Positions 34,332 to 43,921 of a stretch of 64,000 nucleotides of DNA are shown here, piece by piece; position 1 is the stretch's first letter, and each line of letters starts with the position of its first letter. This stretch comes from Parabacteroides massiliensis. Its GTDB lineage: Bacteria; Bacteroidota; Bacteroidia; Bacteroidales; Tannerellaceae. The stretch covers positions 613,787 to 677,786 of the forward strand of contig NZ_LT700189.1 in assembly GCF_900155425.1 (NCBI RefSeq), given 5' to 3'. The notes beneath the pieces are model-generated. The model saw only the letters and a program-made list of their open reading frames with translations, was not told the origin of the DNA and did not search any database. A program made the position numbers and the translations under genes.

Positions 34332-35876
34332 TTATGTGTCCCGAAAAACTTTCCTCCAAATCCGTCTCGATAAAAGCCTCATTCCGTCTGAAAAGATATA
34401 GAACAAAGAGATGAAGATCAGTAAAAATAAAGTAGACGAGTAGAAAGCGTAAAGAATCCAGCTCCCGTATCCGTTTGTCGGGTCAAGCAATGGAAAAACA
34501 AATAATATACCATCGGCCGCCGACCAGGATAACAAAAGCAATGCCGCATATTTCACGATGTTCTTCCAATAGAGGGAAACAGGCCTTTTGAAACCATGTT
34601 TATATAGAAAATAAACTTTCCAAACGCAAACGATAGTCAGCGAACTGGCTATATCGCCCAATAAAACGCCCGGAAGCCCCCATAGGCTGCCACCCGCCAA
34701 AGCAACGACAACCGTAATGATCAATGTCACGATCGGAGCCCAGGTGTCATGATACAAACCATAGCCGTTGATGAATTGATCGACCGTACCTCTGTACTGG
34801 CTGACAAAAAAGTTAGCCAGGATTATGATCAAAACAGAATGGGGCAAGACATAATCTGCTCCTAACCAAATGGTGATAAACGGATCTATCAGGTGATAGA
34901 GGGCGAAAGTGAAAAAACCGGCTATCACAAAACGCAAGGAATTGAGTTCCCAAAACACCTGTTGAATTCTCTTTTGGTCACCTTCTGCTATCAGATGGCC
35001 GACTCCGGCTCCTGTACTTCCCAACAGATTATTCACCAGTAAGTTCAGCTTTGTAATCAACAACATGTAGTTGCCATAATAAGCGACTAACTTCAGAGAC
35101 GTAAAGGCATAAACCAGAAACGGGAGCAATTGTGAACGGCCTGTACCTGCCAAGACGTGTACAAATAGTTGGCGGGATTTTCGTATGATGATCTTATGCT
35201 CCTCATATTTTTCTTTCCCGACGGCAACACTGCATTTCAGCCAGGGATAGACTTGGTCGATCTTCCGGTTCAAGACAAGTGAATACAGGAGGCCGAAAAT
35301 CAGTTCGATCGCTATCCACAAATAATAGCTGCCTGTATAACAGACCAATGCCATCTGCAATAAAGTCTTCACCAGATTTGCTGTCTGCGAGTAGGCCGTA
35401 ACCACATAGTTCCGTTGGTCCGCCCCTAAAAGGACTTGTCGGTAATTGACGAAGTAGCCGATCAGGGAAGAGGCCAAGAAAGAAAAATAGGCGAAATAGA
35501 TAACGCCCGGTTCGAACTCCGTATTTTTGAATATAAGCGGGAAGAAAAGAGGCAGTATTCCGCCTGATACCAAAATGGACAAACCGACGTAGCGATACAG
35601 GTAACCTAACACGGAGATGATTTCCCGTAGCTTTTCCCGGTCTTTTTCGAATAGAGGCTTGTAAAGAATATATCCCATGGAAGCGCCGATTCCCAAGTTT
35701 GCCAGATTTAAGAACCCCAAGAGGTTCTGCAATGTCCCCGTCAGCCCAATGAAGTCGGCTCCCAGTTGCTCCAAGAATATTTTCCGGGAGAAAAAAGAGA
35801 TGAATAGGGTGATGACATAGAAAAGGACATTCACCTTCGCGTTCAGAAAACTCTTATGCAGGCGGGATTCAGACAT
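34332..35876 (-). CDS. Oligosaccharide flippase, Wzx/MATE-like
   Basis: 514 residues with about 12-14 hydrophobic helices spread over the whole length (VLFYVITLFISFFSRKIFLEQLGADFIGLTGTLQNLLGFLNLANLGIGASMG at the start; ILYAFYSSTLFLLIFISLFYIF near the end). The opening matches polysaccharide-biosynthesis flippases, which move undecaprenyl-diphosphate-linked repeat units across the inner membrane. It is the last gene of the leftward operon and overlaps its upstream GT2 by 8 bp. It is followed by no obvious terminator apart from GC-rich DNA at 34195-34231. Confidence 0.87.
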   Translation of the reverse strand: MSESRLHKSFLNAKVNVLFYVITLFISFFSRKIFLEQLGADFIGLTGTLQNLLGFLNLANLGIGASMGYILYKPLFEKDREKLREIISVLGYLYRYVGLSILVSGGILPLFFPLIFKNTEFEPGVIYFAYFSFLASSLIGYFVNYRQVLLGADQRNYVVTAYSQTANLVKTLLQMALVCYTGSYYLWIAIELIFGLLYSLVLNRKIDQVYPWLKCSVAVGKEKYEEHKIIIRKSRQLFVHVLAGTGRSQLLPFLVYAFTSLKLVAYYGNYMLLITKLNLLVNNLLGSTGAGVGHLIAEGDQKRIQQVFWELNSLRFVIAGFFTFALYHLIDPFITIWLGADYVLPHSVLIIILANFFVSQYRGTVDQFINGYGLYHDTWAPIVTLIITVVVALAGGSLWGLPGVLLGDIASSLTIVCVWKVYFLYKHGFKRPVSLYWKNIVKYAALLLLSWSAADGILFVFPLLDPTNGYGSWILYAFYSSTLFLLIFISLFYIFSDGMRLLSRRIWRKVFRDT

Positions 35877-36756
35877 GAGTCTCTTTTATGTTATCTTTTA
35901 ATCCGTGGAAAGAGCCTTTCATGAAAGCGGCCAGCATTTCCTTTTCGTTACGTATGCCATACAAAAGAATATTTTTAGGGATGACGATAAACAATAGATA
36001 AGATAAAGCCAACGCCTTAAAGAATGTTTTATAATTGCGTCTTGTGAACAAGATTCTACTACGTGTCAGATAGTATAAGCGAAGCGGAGTACCGCGTTTG
36101 ATCGTCATGCTTTCTTTATGGAATACGGATACAGCCGGTTCAAACCAGGTTTGGTATCCGGCTCTTTGAAGTTGCAAGCTCCAATCTAATTCTTCATAAA
36201 AGAGAAAATATATTTCGGTCATCAGTCCGGCACGTTCCAATACTTTGCGGGATGTGAACATACAGGCTCCATGAATAAAAGCAGTAGGAACCGCCTGGTC
36301 GTATTGCCCATGATCAATTTGATTCGTACCGATCTTCCGGTTACTTATCCGGATAGGGTTCATCGGTGTATAACCGGCATACTGGATTATGTCCCGGTGA
36401 TCCTCGTATTTGATTTTCGGAGAAACAGCCCCGATTGCAGATGAAGATTGCATGCGGTTAACCAATGTTTCGAGAAAAGGCCCGTTTATGACTACATCAT
36501 TGTTGACGAACAAAATGTATTCTCCAGCGGAATGACCGTATCCAATATTGTTGCCGCCGGCGAATCCTGAATTTTGTCCCGGCCAGATAATAGTCGCATC
36601 GGGATAATCGCTTTTCAACTGCAAGGCCTCGTCTTTTGCCGGAGAGTTATCGACGACAATGATTTCATACGGATAAGTTTCATGCTTCCGGATGCTGTCG
36701 ATCAGTTCGCATGTGTCTTTATATCCGTTGTAATTGATAGTAATGATCGATACCAT
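35869..36756 (-). CDS. Glycosyltransferase family 2, rhamnosyltransferase-like
   Basis: 295 residues from the ATG at 36756, one base after the stop of the upstream gene; longer in-frame starts overlap that gene. The domain reads MVSIITINYNGYKDTCELIDSI, IIVVDNSPAKDEA, NSGFAGGNNIGYG and LFVNNDVVI, the WbbL-type GT2 pattern with NND as metal motif, then FFLFYEELDWSLQLQRAGY. A hydrophobic stretch (ALSYLLFIVIPKNILLYGI) near the C-terminus suggests membrane association. The sugar cannot be fixed. Confidence 0.88.
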   Translation of the reverse strand: MVSIITINYNGYKDTCELIDSIRKHETYPYEIIVVDNSPAKDEALQLKSDYPDATIIWPGQNSGFAGGNNIGYGHSAGEYILFVNNDVVINGPFLETLVNRMQSSSAIGAVSPKIKYEDHRDIIQYAGYTPMNPIRISNRKIGTNQIDHGQYDQAVPTAFIHGACMFTSRKVLERAGLMTEIYFLFYEELDWSLQLQRAGYQTWFEPAVSVFHKESMTIKRGTPLRLYYLTRSRILFTRRNYKTFFKALALSYLLFIVIPKNILLYGIRNEKEMLAAFMKGSFHGLKDNIKETHV

Positions 36757-36757
36757 A

Positions 36758-37957
36758 TCAGAAGGTTTGAAACTGTTCGATAATATCATATATTTTCCGG
36801 ACGCAATGTTGCCAACTGTGCGTCCGGGCGAAACGAATGCGTTGTTCTTCTTTGTTTTTATCACCGCATTCTTTCAGTGCGGCATCCAAGGCATGAAGAT
36901 ACTCTTCGGTATTCGCCGGCAGGTAGGCATATCCGGCAAAGATATCTCTCATCGTATGGGTGCTGGTTGCCACGATGGTTTTACCCATGGCCAAATACTC
37001 ATCTATCTTCAGCGGATAGTTCCCGTCTGTAATGTCATTGACGATTTGCGGGTTGATGCAAACGTCGCAGCCGGAAATATAGGCCGGTAATGTTTCCACT
37101 CGTTTTTTTCCTAAGAAATACACATTGGGTAACCGGTGGAGAGGATGGTTGCCGAACGTTTCATCTTCCGGTCCAATGAACACGAAATTGTATTGAGGTC
37201 GGCCTTGTGCCACCTCCATCAGCAAGTCGCAATCCAAACGCAGGGCGATCACACTGCCCACATACCCGATAATCGGAGAAGGTATCTGTTTCAGGTCTTC
37301 GGGAACATCCCAATTTTTCCCGGCATCATACAACTCTAAGTTGACACCGGTCTCGACCGGAAAAGTATTCAGGTTATATCTCTTGAAACGTATGGCAAAC
37401 TGTGTAGAGTTGGTCAAAACAAGGTCCGACTTTGCCGCCAGCATGGCTTCGAGCCGTGCTCCGTTTTTTATCCAGTACGGTTGCCCGATGATGAAATCCC
37501 TGCAATAATAAATAGAAAGAGCCGGTTTGATGTATTCTTTTAGATATTGGCTCCGATAGATGTCGGTGTCGATCAGGTGTACGTAGTCCGTGAATCCGAA
37601 TTGGACCGCTACCTCACAAATATAATCTGCGATCATTTTGTTGTTTATCCTGTTTACGGTATCGAACAGCCGGGCCGTAGGCAGTCCGCCTACCGGAAAG
37701 ATACAGAAAGGACAATCTGCCACCCACATCCTTTCATTGATCCGGCGGATGGGAGATACCCGTTTTTTGACTACCTCCATCCTGTGTTTCCATGCAGCAT
37801 CCTTGTTCCCTCGAAGGCGTGTGGAATAGTCCATCGGGGTATTTATATATAAGACACGATTCGTCTTGGAAATTTCCAAAGCCATGTTTTTGATGGTACT
37901 GCCTATTTCGATGTCCCAGGGCTGCAGGCTGGTAATGACAAAGTCGCGATTTTTCAT
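36758..37957 (-). CDS. Glycosyltransferase family 4-like (GT-B)
   Basis: 399 residues. The N-terminal half (FVITSLQPWDIEIGSTIKNMALEISKTNRVLYINTP) and C-terminal half (GYVGSVIALRLDCDLL, NYPLKIDEYLAMGKTIVATSTHTMRDI) are those of GT-B retaining transferases. The donor-binding E-x7-E-type motif appears as DGNYPLKIDEYLAMGK. No signal peptide or membrane span is seen. It lies 7 bp downstream of the next GT4 gene in the operon. Confidence 0.86.
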   Translation of the reverse strand: MKNRDFVITSLQPWDIEIGSTIKNMALEISKTNRVLYINTPMDYSTRLRGNKDAAWKHRMEVVKKRVSPIRRINERMWVADCPFCIFPVGGLPTARLFDTVNRINNKMIADYICEVAVQFGFTDYVHLIDTDIYRSQYLKEYIKPALSIYYCRDFIIGQPYWIKNGARLEAMLAAKSDLVLTNSTQFAIRFKRYNLNTFPVETGVNLELYDAGKNWDVPEDLKQIPSPIIGYVGSVIALRLDCDLLMEVAQGRPQYNFVFIGPEDETFGNHPLHRLPNVYFLGKKRVETLPAYISGCDVCINPQIVNDITDGNYPLKIDEYLAMGKTIVATSTHTMRDIFAGYAYLPANTEEYLHALDAALKECGDKNKEEQRIRFARTHSWQHCVRKIYDIIEQFQTF

Positions 37958-37964
37958 GATGGTA

Positions 37965-39089
37965 TTATTTTGATTTGACAGTTGATTGATATAGTTTTAA
38001 CAGTTTACGGGCAGTCTGTTCCCATGAAAAACATTTGGCACGTCCGAGCCCATAAGCGGATTGTTTTAGATAATATTCTTTATCCTGTTCCAATAAAAGA
38101 AGTTGAACCGCTATTGATTGTTCGTCAGCCGGATCTGTCAGAATAGCGCCTTCGCCTCCGATCTCCGGCATGGATGAAGTGTTGGACGTTATTACCGGGA
38201 TGCCGCAAGCCATTGCTTCCAGCAAAGGAATGCCGAAGCTTTCCCGTAAAGATGTATAAAGAAAAGCAAAAGCCCCATTATATATAAAAGGCAAATCAGT
38301 GTTGGCTATATAACCCGGCAGATGCAGGTAAGGGCGGATATCCTCCAAACCTGTTTCTTTTAGAATTTCATCTACATATTCAGGTTTCAGGTCTGCGATT
38401 AAAAGGGGGCGTTTTTCTTTGGATTGTTGCAGGTACAAATGATATGCTTTCAATGTACGGGGCGTATTTTTCTTGGGGTCCGTGTTCCCTAAGAAAAACA
38501 AATAGCCGGTTGCCGGTATGTATTTTTGTGTGACAGCTTTTATGTTGTCCAACGGATGAAAATAACTACTGAAACCGTTATGGACAGCCAAAATCCTGTC
38601 CTCCGGCAAATGAAGCGTTTCCCGTATCCGGTCGCGTTCGAAATGAGACACGGTGACTATTTTCCTGCATTTAGGCAAAATGCGAGGCACAACAAGACGC
38701 CTGTAGTACCATCCCATATTTTGATAAAGAGATTTACTGCTGTCCTGTCTGTCCTCCAAAAAGATAATATCATGAAGAGTCAGGATCAGAGGAACCTGAA
38801 TATGCAAAGGTGCAGTATTGCTTGTGCAATGAAGCAAATCCGGTTTGCATTTCTTTATCGCACGTGGCAACGCCCATTGTTCCCAGAGTGGATAAGTCGG
38901 GCATTTCACTTCGATGATATGTACATTGCCTGTCTCTTCCAGGCAGCGGTCTGTTCCAGGACTTACAAAAATGAAATATTCATTCTCTTTATCTATTTTC
39001 TGTAGCTCCCGGATAGTTTCGAGGGCTACGAAATCCATTCCGTGTTTGTTCGGGCGGAAAATGCGTTGTGCTTCTATTGCGATTTTCAT
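37965..39089 (-). CDS. Glycosyltransferase family 4 (mannosyltransferase-like)
   Basis: 374 residues, a full GT-B enzyme. Visible blocks are IAIEAQRIFRPNKHGMDFVALETI, LLHCTSNTAPLHIQVPLILTLHDI, KIVTVSHFERDRI, FFLGNTDPKKNTPRTLKAY and the donor site FGIPLLEAMACGIPVITSNTSSMPEIGGEGAILTDP. The pattern resembles WbaZ/MtfB-like mannosyltransferases acting on lipid-linked oligosaccharides, but the sugar is not certain. Confidence 0.9.
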   Translation of the reverse strand: MKIAIEAQRIFRPNKHGMDFVALETIRELQKIDKENEYFIFVSPGTDRCLEETGNVHIIEVKCPTYPLWEQWALPRAIKKCKPDLLHCTSNTAPLHIQVPLILTLHDIIFLEDRQDSSKSLYQNMGWYYRRLVVPRILPKCRKIVTVSHFERDRIRETLHLPEDRILAVHNGFSSYFHPLDNIKAVTQKYIPATGYLFFLGNTDPKKNTPRTLKAYHLYLQQSKEKRPLLIADLKPEYVDEILKETGLEDIRPYLHLPGYIANTDLPFIYNGAFAFLYTSLRESFGIPLLEAMACGIPVITSNTSSMPEIGGEGAILTDPADEQSIAVQLLLLEQDKEYYLKQSAYGLGRAKCFSWEQTARKLLKLYQSTVKSK

Positions 39090-39106
39090 TTTGTCGGACT
39101 CTATAT

Positions 39107-40291
39107 TTATTTATTTGCCCCTCTCAAACGGAAAAGATTGAGGAACATTAAAATGAACAGGATCGGCAGGCTGATGATAGCTTTGCGGAAACGATTGTCT
39201 ACCAGATAATCCGGTATAGCTATGAAAAATGAAACGATCAGCATAAATGTGATTCCCCACCATTTAAAAGATAAAGCCCAATCGAACCAAGTTGCCACGA
39301 TTGACAAAATCACCAGAAAACCGAGTAAGATTATCCGCGGAGGCATCATCCATTGTAAAAGTTTGTCACAATAATCCCAGTTGCCCGAAAAGAAAGCCTT
39401 AGGGAGTTTCCATAAGCCGGAAAATAAATTCATGAATTGCATGGCGATCCATCTGCGCCGTTGTTCGTAAAACTGTCCTTTCTTTTCGATTTTTTCATCG
39501 TAAGTATAAACATCTTCCAGGAATTCGATATAGATATTCTGTGAAAGCAACATGCTTTCAAGTTGTTTGTCCACTCCGACATGAGCGGCTTTATAAATAT
39601 ACTGTTTAAACCAATCATAGTCAAAAGCCATACCTGAACCTATCAATGCGGAAGAAAAGCCCAGATGGGTATGTCCGGAACGGAAAATGGAATTATTTAT
39701 TTCTTCGCTGACCGCATCCAAGACAGCTGTACTGGTATTCCTGTTTTTGGCAACCCGGTGCGTTTGGATGGCAAGGCATCCGGAGTAATAGGCATCGTTC
39801 AGTTTGTTCAGAAAAGAGGTGTTTACGATATTGTCCGCATCCATGATTACGACCATGTCGTATTTTTCAGTTTTCGTACTCAGATAATCCATGGCAAGAC
39901 GGAGTGCGTTTGTTTTGGTACTTTGAGCATATCCGGCTTCCAACACCGTAATGGATGGCAATGTTTTCAATGTCTGAACGGTTTTTTCCTGCATACTGTC
40001 GGTTATCACGATAACTTCATACATATAAAGCGGATAATCCTGTTCCAAAAAAGAACAGACAGAGTTAACGATAACCGTTTCTCCTTGGTAGACAGGAAAG
40101 AGGACGGCAAAGCGGTATTTCTTCCGCGCGGGAGGATATTTGTTTCTTGTTTTTTTTAATGAAGCCAATGAAAAGATGAAGATATACAATACTGCTATCA
40201 GAAACAAAAGAAATATGATTGCATCTGCATATTCTATCAGTTTTTCTCCGTTGGAGATCCACCATTTGTTTATTTCATATTCAAAATCCAT
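39107..40291 (-). CDS. Membrane glycosyltransferase family 2, paralogue of 29420-30589
   Basis: 394 residues. An N-terminal helix (AIIFLLFLIAVLYIFIFSLASL) leads to a GT2 domain (FAVLFPVYQGETVIVNSVCSFL, DMVVIMDADNIV, YEQRRRWIAMQ) and C-terminal helices ending LFRLRGANK. The shared blocks (LDAVSEEINNSI, SALIGSGMAFD) show common ancestry with the GT2 at 29420, about 9 kb away on the other strand. It is one base from the Wzy-like gene. Confidence 0.88.
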   Translation of the reverse strand: MDFEYEINKWWISNGEKLIEYADAIIFLLFLIAVLYIFIFSLASLKKTRNKYPPARKKYRFAVLFPVYQGETVIVNSVCSFLEQDYPLYMYEVIVITDSMQEKTVQTLKTLPSITVLEAGYAQSTKTNALRLAMDYLSTKTEKYDMVVIMDADNIVNTSFLNKLNDAYYSGCLAIQTHRVAKNRNTSTAVLDAVSEEINNSIFRSGHTHLGFSSALIGSGMAFDYDWFKQYIYKAAHVGVDKQLESMLLSQNIYIEFLEDVYTYDEKIEKKGQFYEQRRRWIAMQFMNLFSGLWKLPKAFFSGNWDYCDKLLQWMMPPRIILLGFLVILSIVATWFDWALSFKWWGITFMLIVSFFIAIPDYLVDNRFRKAIISLPILFILMFLNLFRLRGANK

Positions 40292-40292
40292 A

Positions 40293-41756
40293 TTATAATG
40301 TATTTATATTGGGTTCTAACTTGGTTTGTCCTGTTAATTCATTGTCATACGATTTTCCTAAAACAAGAAATGTCTGAAATATATACACGATATATCCTGT
40401 CGGATACTGCCAGAAAAAGTTATTGCCGTATGCGCTGAGCATAATGCCCCATAGCCCGCAATTCATGGCTATCAGCATGCCTTTCAACTCTCTGTTTCGT
40501 ATCCGGAACATGATCAAATAGGCACTGTATGCAATGACAAACAATAGAATGGCGATATGCAGGCATAATCCGACTATGCCAAACTGTACCCAAATACTGA
40601 CATAGTGCGAGTCGGTCGGTATCTCGGTTGTAAAACGACGGGAAAAGCGCCTGCCTTCTCCTCCCGCCAGGCCGACGCCTTCACCGAATGGTTTATGAAC
40701 CATATATTCGGCAAGTCGTTTTTGATTTTCTTTTCTGACCATGTAGGAGGCATCTTTCTCCGGATGAAAAGCCGTACGCATGCGTCGTATTTGCCGATTT
40801 GAATCCAAAAGGCTCGTATGGGCGAAAAAAATATAGATAAACAGCAAACAAATAACTCCTCCTGCTATATGGCGGATATCTTTATTGAGAAGAATAAACA
40901 TGGCTAATCCTCCGAGAGGCACAATTATAGCACCACGCGTACCGGACATCATCAATGCATAAGCGGCCAATAAAGAGACGAACCTGTAGTAATACCGGAG
41001 TTTTTTATTCGAGACATAAAAAGATAGAATCATATAAATGACAGCAGCCATTCCCATATTCGAACCGAAATTCCCGGCATCCGAGAATATGGAAAAGTAG
41101 CGGGTCCCGGTGCGCAGAAGATGAGTCCTGTAACTCGTGCTTTTTATCAGCCAGTCGGTTTCTCCCGAATCAAATCCAATGTAGCGTTGCATCAATGCTT
41201 TGCCGACAGCTATCAGGGTGAAGACAGACAGCAGGAATAATATTCTTTTGATATCCCTGGTTTTATTCAATAGAAGGGAGGTCAGTAACACTAACAGTGT
41301 GAAATTGTAAAAAGAACCACGGGTGAATATCCAGGCTTCTGTCACTGCAGAGGGGTTGAACAACTCAAAAAAGACATAAATCATCCAGGCAAGCGATATG
41401 TATAGCAGTTTATTGTTGGCTCTGTTCCAGGGTATTTTACCGCCGCATAAAGCATAAAGAAATATACTGGCCAATAGAAAGACAATGATGATATCCATTA
41501 TTACACTACTGTTTTGAACATCCACATAACGCAGTATCCCGATAAAAAAGTAGTTCAGCGCAAATAAGGTTATGAATCCCCAATAAGGCTTGTTCAGCAC
41601 GACAACAACATAGAAAGCGAGAAAAGGCATAATTACGACAACCGCCGCCATCAGCCATGCTTGTTTCAGCAATACATAAGCCAACAGTATAAGTCCTATT
41701 ACCAATAGAGGATAGGGGCTGAAAGAGGAATTCGTATTTCTTTTTATCCCTTCCAT
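40293..41756 (-). CDS. O-antigen ligase/polymerase family protein (Wzy-like)
   Basis: 487 residues with about 10-12 transmembrane helices and a large soluble loop between late helices (RMRTAFHPEKDASYMVRKENQKRLAEYMVHKPFGEGVGLAGGEGRRFS...TEIPTDSHYVSIWVQFGIVGL), the hallmark of the Wzy_C/WaaL fold. Wzy polymerises undecaprenyl-linked repeat units in the periplasm; WaaL-like ligation is the alternative. Adjacent Wzx- and Wzz-like genes favour the polymerase role. Confidence 0.87.
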   Translation of the reverse strand: MEGIKRNTNSSFSPYPLLVIGLILLAYVLLKQAWLMAAVVVIMPFLAFYVVVVLNKPYWGFITLFALNYFFIGILRYVDVQNSSVIMDIIIVFLLASIFLYALCGGKIPWNRANNKLLYISLAWMIYVFFELFNPSAVTEAWIFTRGSFYNFTLLVLLTSLLLNKTRDIKRILFLLSVFTLIAVGKALMQRYIGFDSGETDWLIKSTSYRTHLLRTGTRYFSIFSDAGNFGSNMGMAAVIYMILSFYVSNKKLRYYYRFVSLLAAYALMMSGTRGAIIVPLGGLAMFILLNKDIRHIAGGVICLLFIYIFFAHTSLLDSNRQIRRMRTAFHPEKDASYMVRKENQKRLAEYMVHKPFGEGVGLAGGEGRRFSRRFTTEIPTDSHYVSIWVQFGIVGLCLHIAILLFVIAYSAYLIMFRIRNRELKGMLIAMNCGLWGIMLSAYGNNFFWQYPTGYIVYIFQTFLVLGKSYDNELTGQTKLEPNINTL

Positions 41757-41758
41757 TT

Positions 41759-43921
41759 TTATGTTTTATTGGCCGTGATCCCGAATTGATTAAGCCGGAA
41801 TATCAAATTTTTCAGTCCTGAATAGGGAGGTAGTTGACCGGTAAAGTCTTCTACAAATTCTCGTTCCGTACGATTCAACAGCAAATAAAGAGGCTTGTCT
41901 TTTATTTGTTTCTTGAAATGTTCCAAAAGCTGTGTATCGCTGGTTGTCCATACCCGGCATGCATCTGCGACTAACAAATTGACTTGTGCTTCCTGCAACA
42001 ACGCAGAGGGAATAGGATAGTCTCTCAAAGGAGGATATTTGACTATCAGGATATCAGGACTTTCTTGTCCGCGTGGAGGCTCGTAGATACTATGAATACT
42101 GTTGGCTTGAGCGTATACCATAGATTGTGAGTTGTAGTCTTTGTCGTAAGATATGAATTTGACACCGAACCCCAAATCTTCCCAATATTCCTGCAAATAA
42201 GAAGCTATGAAGTTTTTCCCTTCCTGCTCTTCGAAACTGATCAAATTGATGATTGAAGTACGTCTCGGTTGTAGAAAGACATTTAGTTGATTGCAGCAAT
42301 AGGCTGCGACAATCCTGTTTGAGGCTTTCGTAAACCCCCGGTATCTCAAATTGATGTGTCCTGTAAATGCAGCCAGGACCGGAAGGCCGGTGAGCCGTTT
42401 GGCTCGGTCGGCATCCCGTAGGGTACGGTCCAGTAATTCTATCAGCAGATTGAATCCGATAATGAAGAATATACTGCCAAAAAAGGAGGCTATAACCAGC
42501 AACAACCGCTTGCTTTTATCACTGAGGATCGGATACGTCGGTTCGGAAATCAATCTTAATGTCGCAGAGGTGAGTTGTATGTCTTTCTGCTTCATTTTAG
42601 CCATGTTCAGAGCATGCAACATTTGCAAATAGGATTGTTCCAGTACTTTGATTTCGCGTTGTTGCCTGTCTATCTGCGTTCCGATAGGCGAATAAATCTT
42701 ATATTGCTCATTGTAGACTTCTCTTCTCTGATCCAACACGTCCAATTCTGCTTTCGCTTTTGTCTTCACGATCGTTTGCCTGAGCCATTCGTCCACAAGC
42801 CCGTTGATCGCAATTCCTTCTTTGCTCTCTTTGTAGCTGTTTATCATGGTTGTCAAAGAGGCAATCTTTTGTTCGGCGTTCTTTAGCTGTTCCTTATGTT
42901 CTTGAAGTTCCGTATTTTTAACCTGCATTTCTTCCGAACTGAATGTTTCGATTTCGGTTATTTTGCCGTTGATGGTTGAAATCTCATTCAGAGCCTGGAT
43001 AAAATCGTCATTGGTTTTTACCAATTTAGTCCGTATATCCATGTATTGTTCCATTTCCAGCACGACTTTGTCCGCACTTTCGTAAGCCCTCCGGGTCGCT
43101 TCATATCGGTTTTCAAAATCAGAATATGAATTGGCGATAGCTTTTGTTTGTTCCGAGTAGTTGATTATACTGTTTTCTATACTGTAATTAACCAATTTGT
43201 CCTCCAGGCTTGATAGTTTTGTCTGTTGCCTTATGAGTTCTTTTTCGTAATAGGCTACGATATCATTGGTCGTTTTATAGCGTATGTCTTCGTAGGCGGC
43301 ACGCAATTCGTCATATATGAGTTTGATCGTATTCAGGGTGATGCCGGGGTCTGTCGTTTGGTAAAAAATCTCTATAAGATCACTGTTGCCCAACCTTTTT
43401 GCCCCGAGAGACGATAGTTTGTTATAGCTGTAGAACGCTCCGTCGCCATTCAATAAGCCATACAAAAAATTCTCAGGATCGTTTTTCATGTATTTCATGA
43501 AATTGTCAATCGTTTTTTCTTCGGAGGTTTTGTCGACCAGTTGTAATAAGTCTTCCGGTATAATTTTGATCAGGCTTTGGTAATTCTTGGTTCTTATATA
43601 AACGTTGTCCTGATCGGGATCACCGTGGACGAGATTGATAGCGAGCAATTTGATAGCGATGTTTTTCTGTATGCCTTTTTCTTTAGTCAATTTGACAAGG
43701 TTGTCGAACATATTCTCTACAGATTTCCAGTTTGCCGGTTGCTGGTCGCTGTTTAGCCCGGTATCGGAGACAATACCGGTATAAATCGTCGCTTTTACGG
43801 TATACGTTTTAGGAATGAAACGGGAGAAATAGATCACTAACCCTGTAACAATGGCAGTGCCGAATATCAGTTGAAATCGAATCCGGTAAAGAAAACGTAT
43901 TATGTATAATGTGACATTCAT
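41759..43921 (-). CDS. Wzz/Wzc-like polysaccharide export protein with decayed kinase domain
   Basis: 720 residues. An N-terminal membrane helix (about 13-32) and Wzz domain precede long coiled coils (about 200-430, LSSLEDKLVNYSIENS..., QRREVYNEQYKIYSP). A second helix lies near 475-495 (LLLVIASFFGSIFFIIGFNLLIEL). The final 166 residues align in order with BY-kinases but are dead: the P-loop region reads SFEEQEGKN (562-570) without the Lys-Ser/Thr pair, Walker A' reads ISYDKDY, Walker B reads ILIVKYPP (624-631), and the C-terminus lacks a Tyr cluster. It should control chain length and export without autophosphorylation. Its start overlaps the TolC-like gene stop (TAATG). Confidence 0.88.
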   Translation of the reverse strand: MNVTLYIIRFLYRIRFQLIFGTAIVTGLVIYFSRFIPKTYTVKATIYTGIVSDTGLNSDQQPANWKSVENMFDNLVKLTKEKGIQKNIAIKLLAINLVHGDPDQDNVYIRTKNYQSLIKIIPEDLLQLVDKTSEEKTIDNFMKYMKNDPENFLYGLLNGDGAFYSYNKLSSLGAKRLGNSDLIEIFYQTTDPGITLNTIKLIYDELRAAYEDIRYKTTNDIVAYYEKELIRQQTKLSSLEDKLVNYSIENSIINYSEQTKAIANSYSDFENRYEATRRAYESADKVVLEMEQYMDIRTKLVKTNDDFIQALNEISTINGKITEIETFSSEEMQVKNTELQEHKEQLKNAEQKIASLTTMINSYKESKEGIAINGLVDEWLRQTIVKTKAKAELDVLDQRREVYNEQYKIYSPIGTQIDRQQREIKVLEQSYLQMLHALNMAKMKQKDIQLTSATLRLISEPTYPILSDKSKRLLLVIASFFGSIFFIIGFNLLIELLDRTLRDADRAKRLTGLPVLAAFTGHINLRYRGFTKASNRIVAAYCCNQLNVFLQPRRTSIINLISFEEQEGKNFIASYLQEYWEDLGFGVKFISYDKDYNSQSMVYAQANSIHSIYEPPRGQESPDILIVKYPPLRDYPIPSALLQEAQVNLLVADACRVWTTSDTQLLEHFKKQIKDKPLYLLLNRTEREFVEDFTGQLPPYSGLKNLIFRLNQFGITANKT

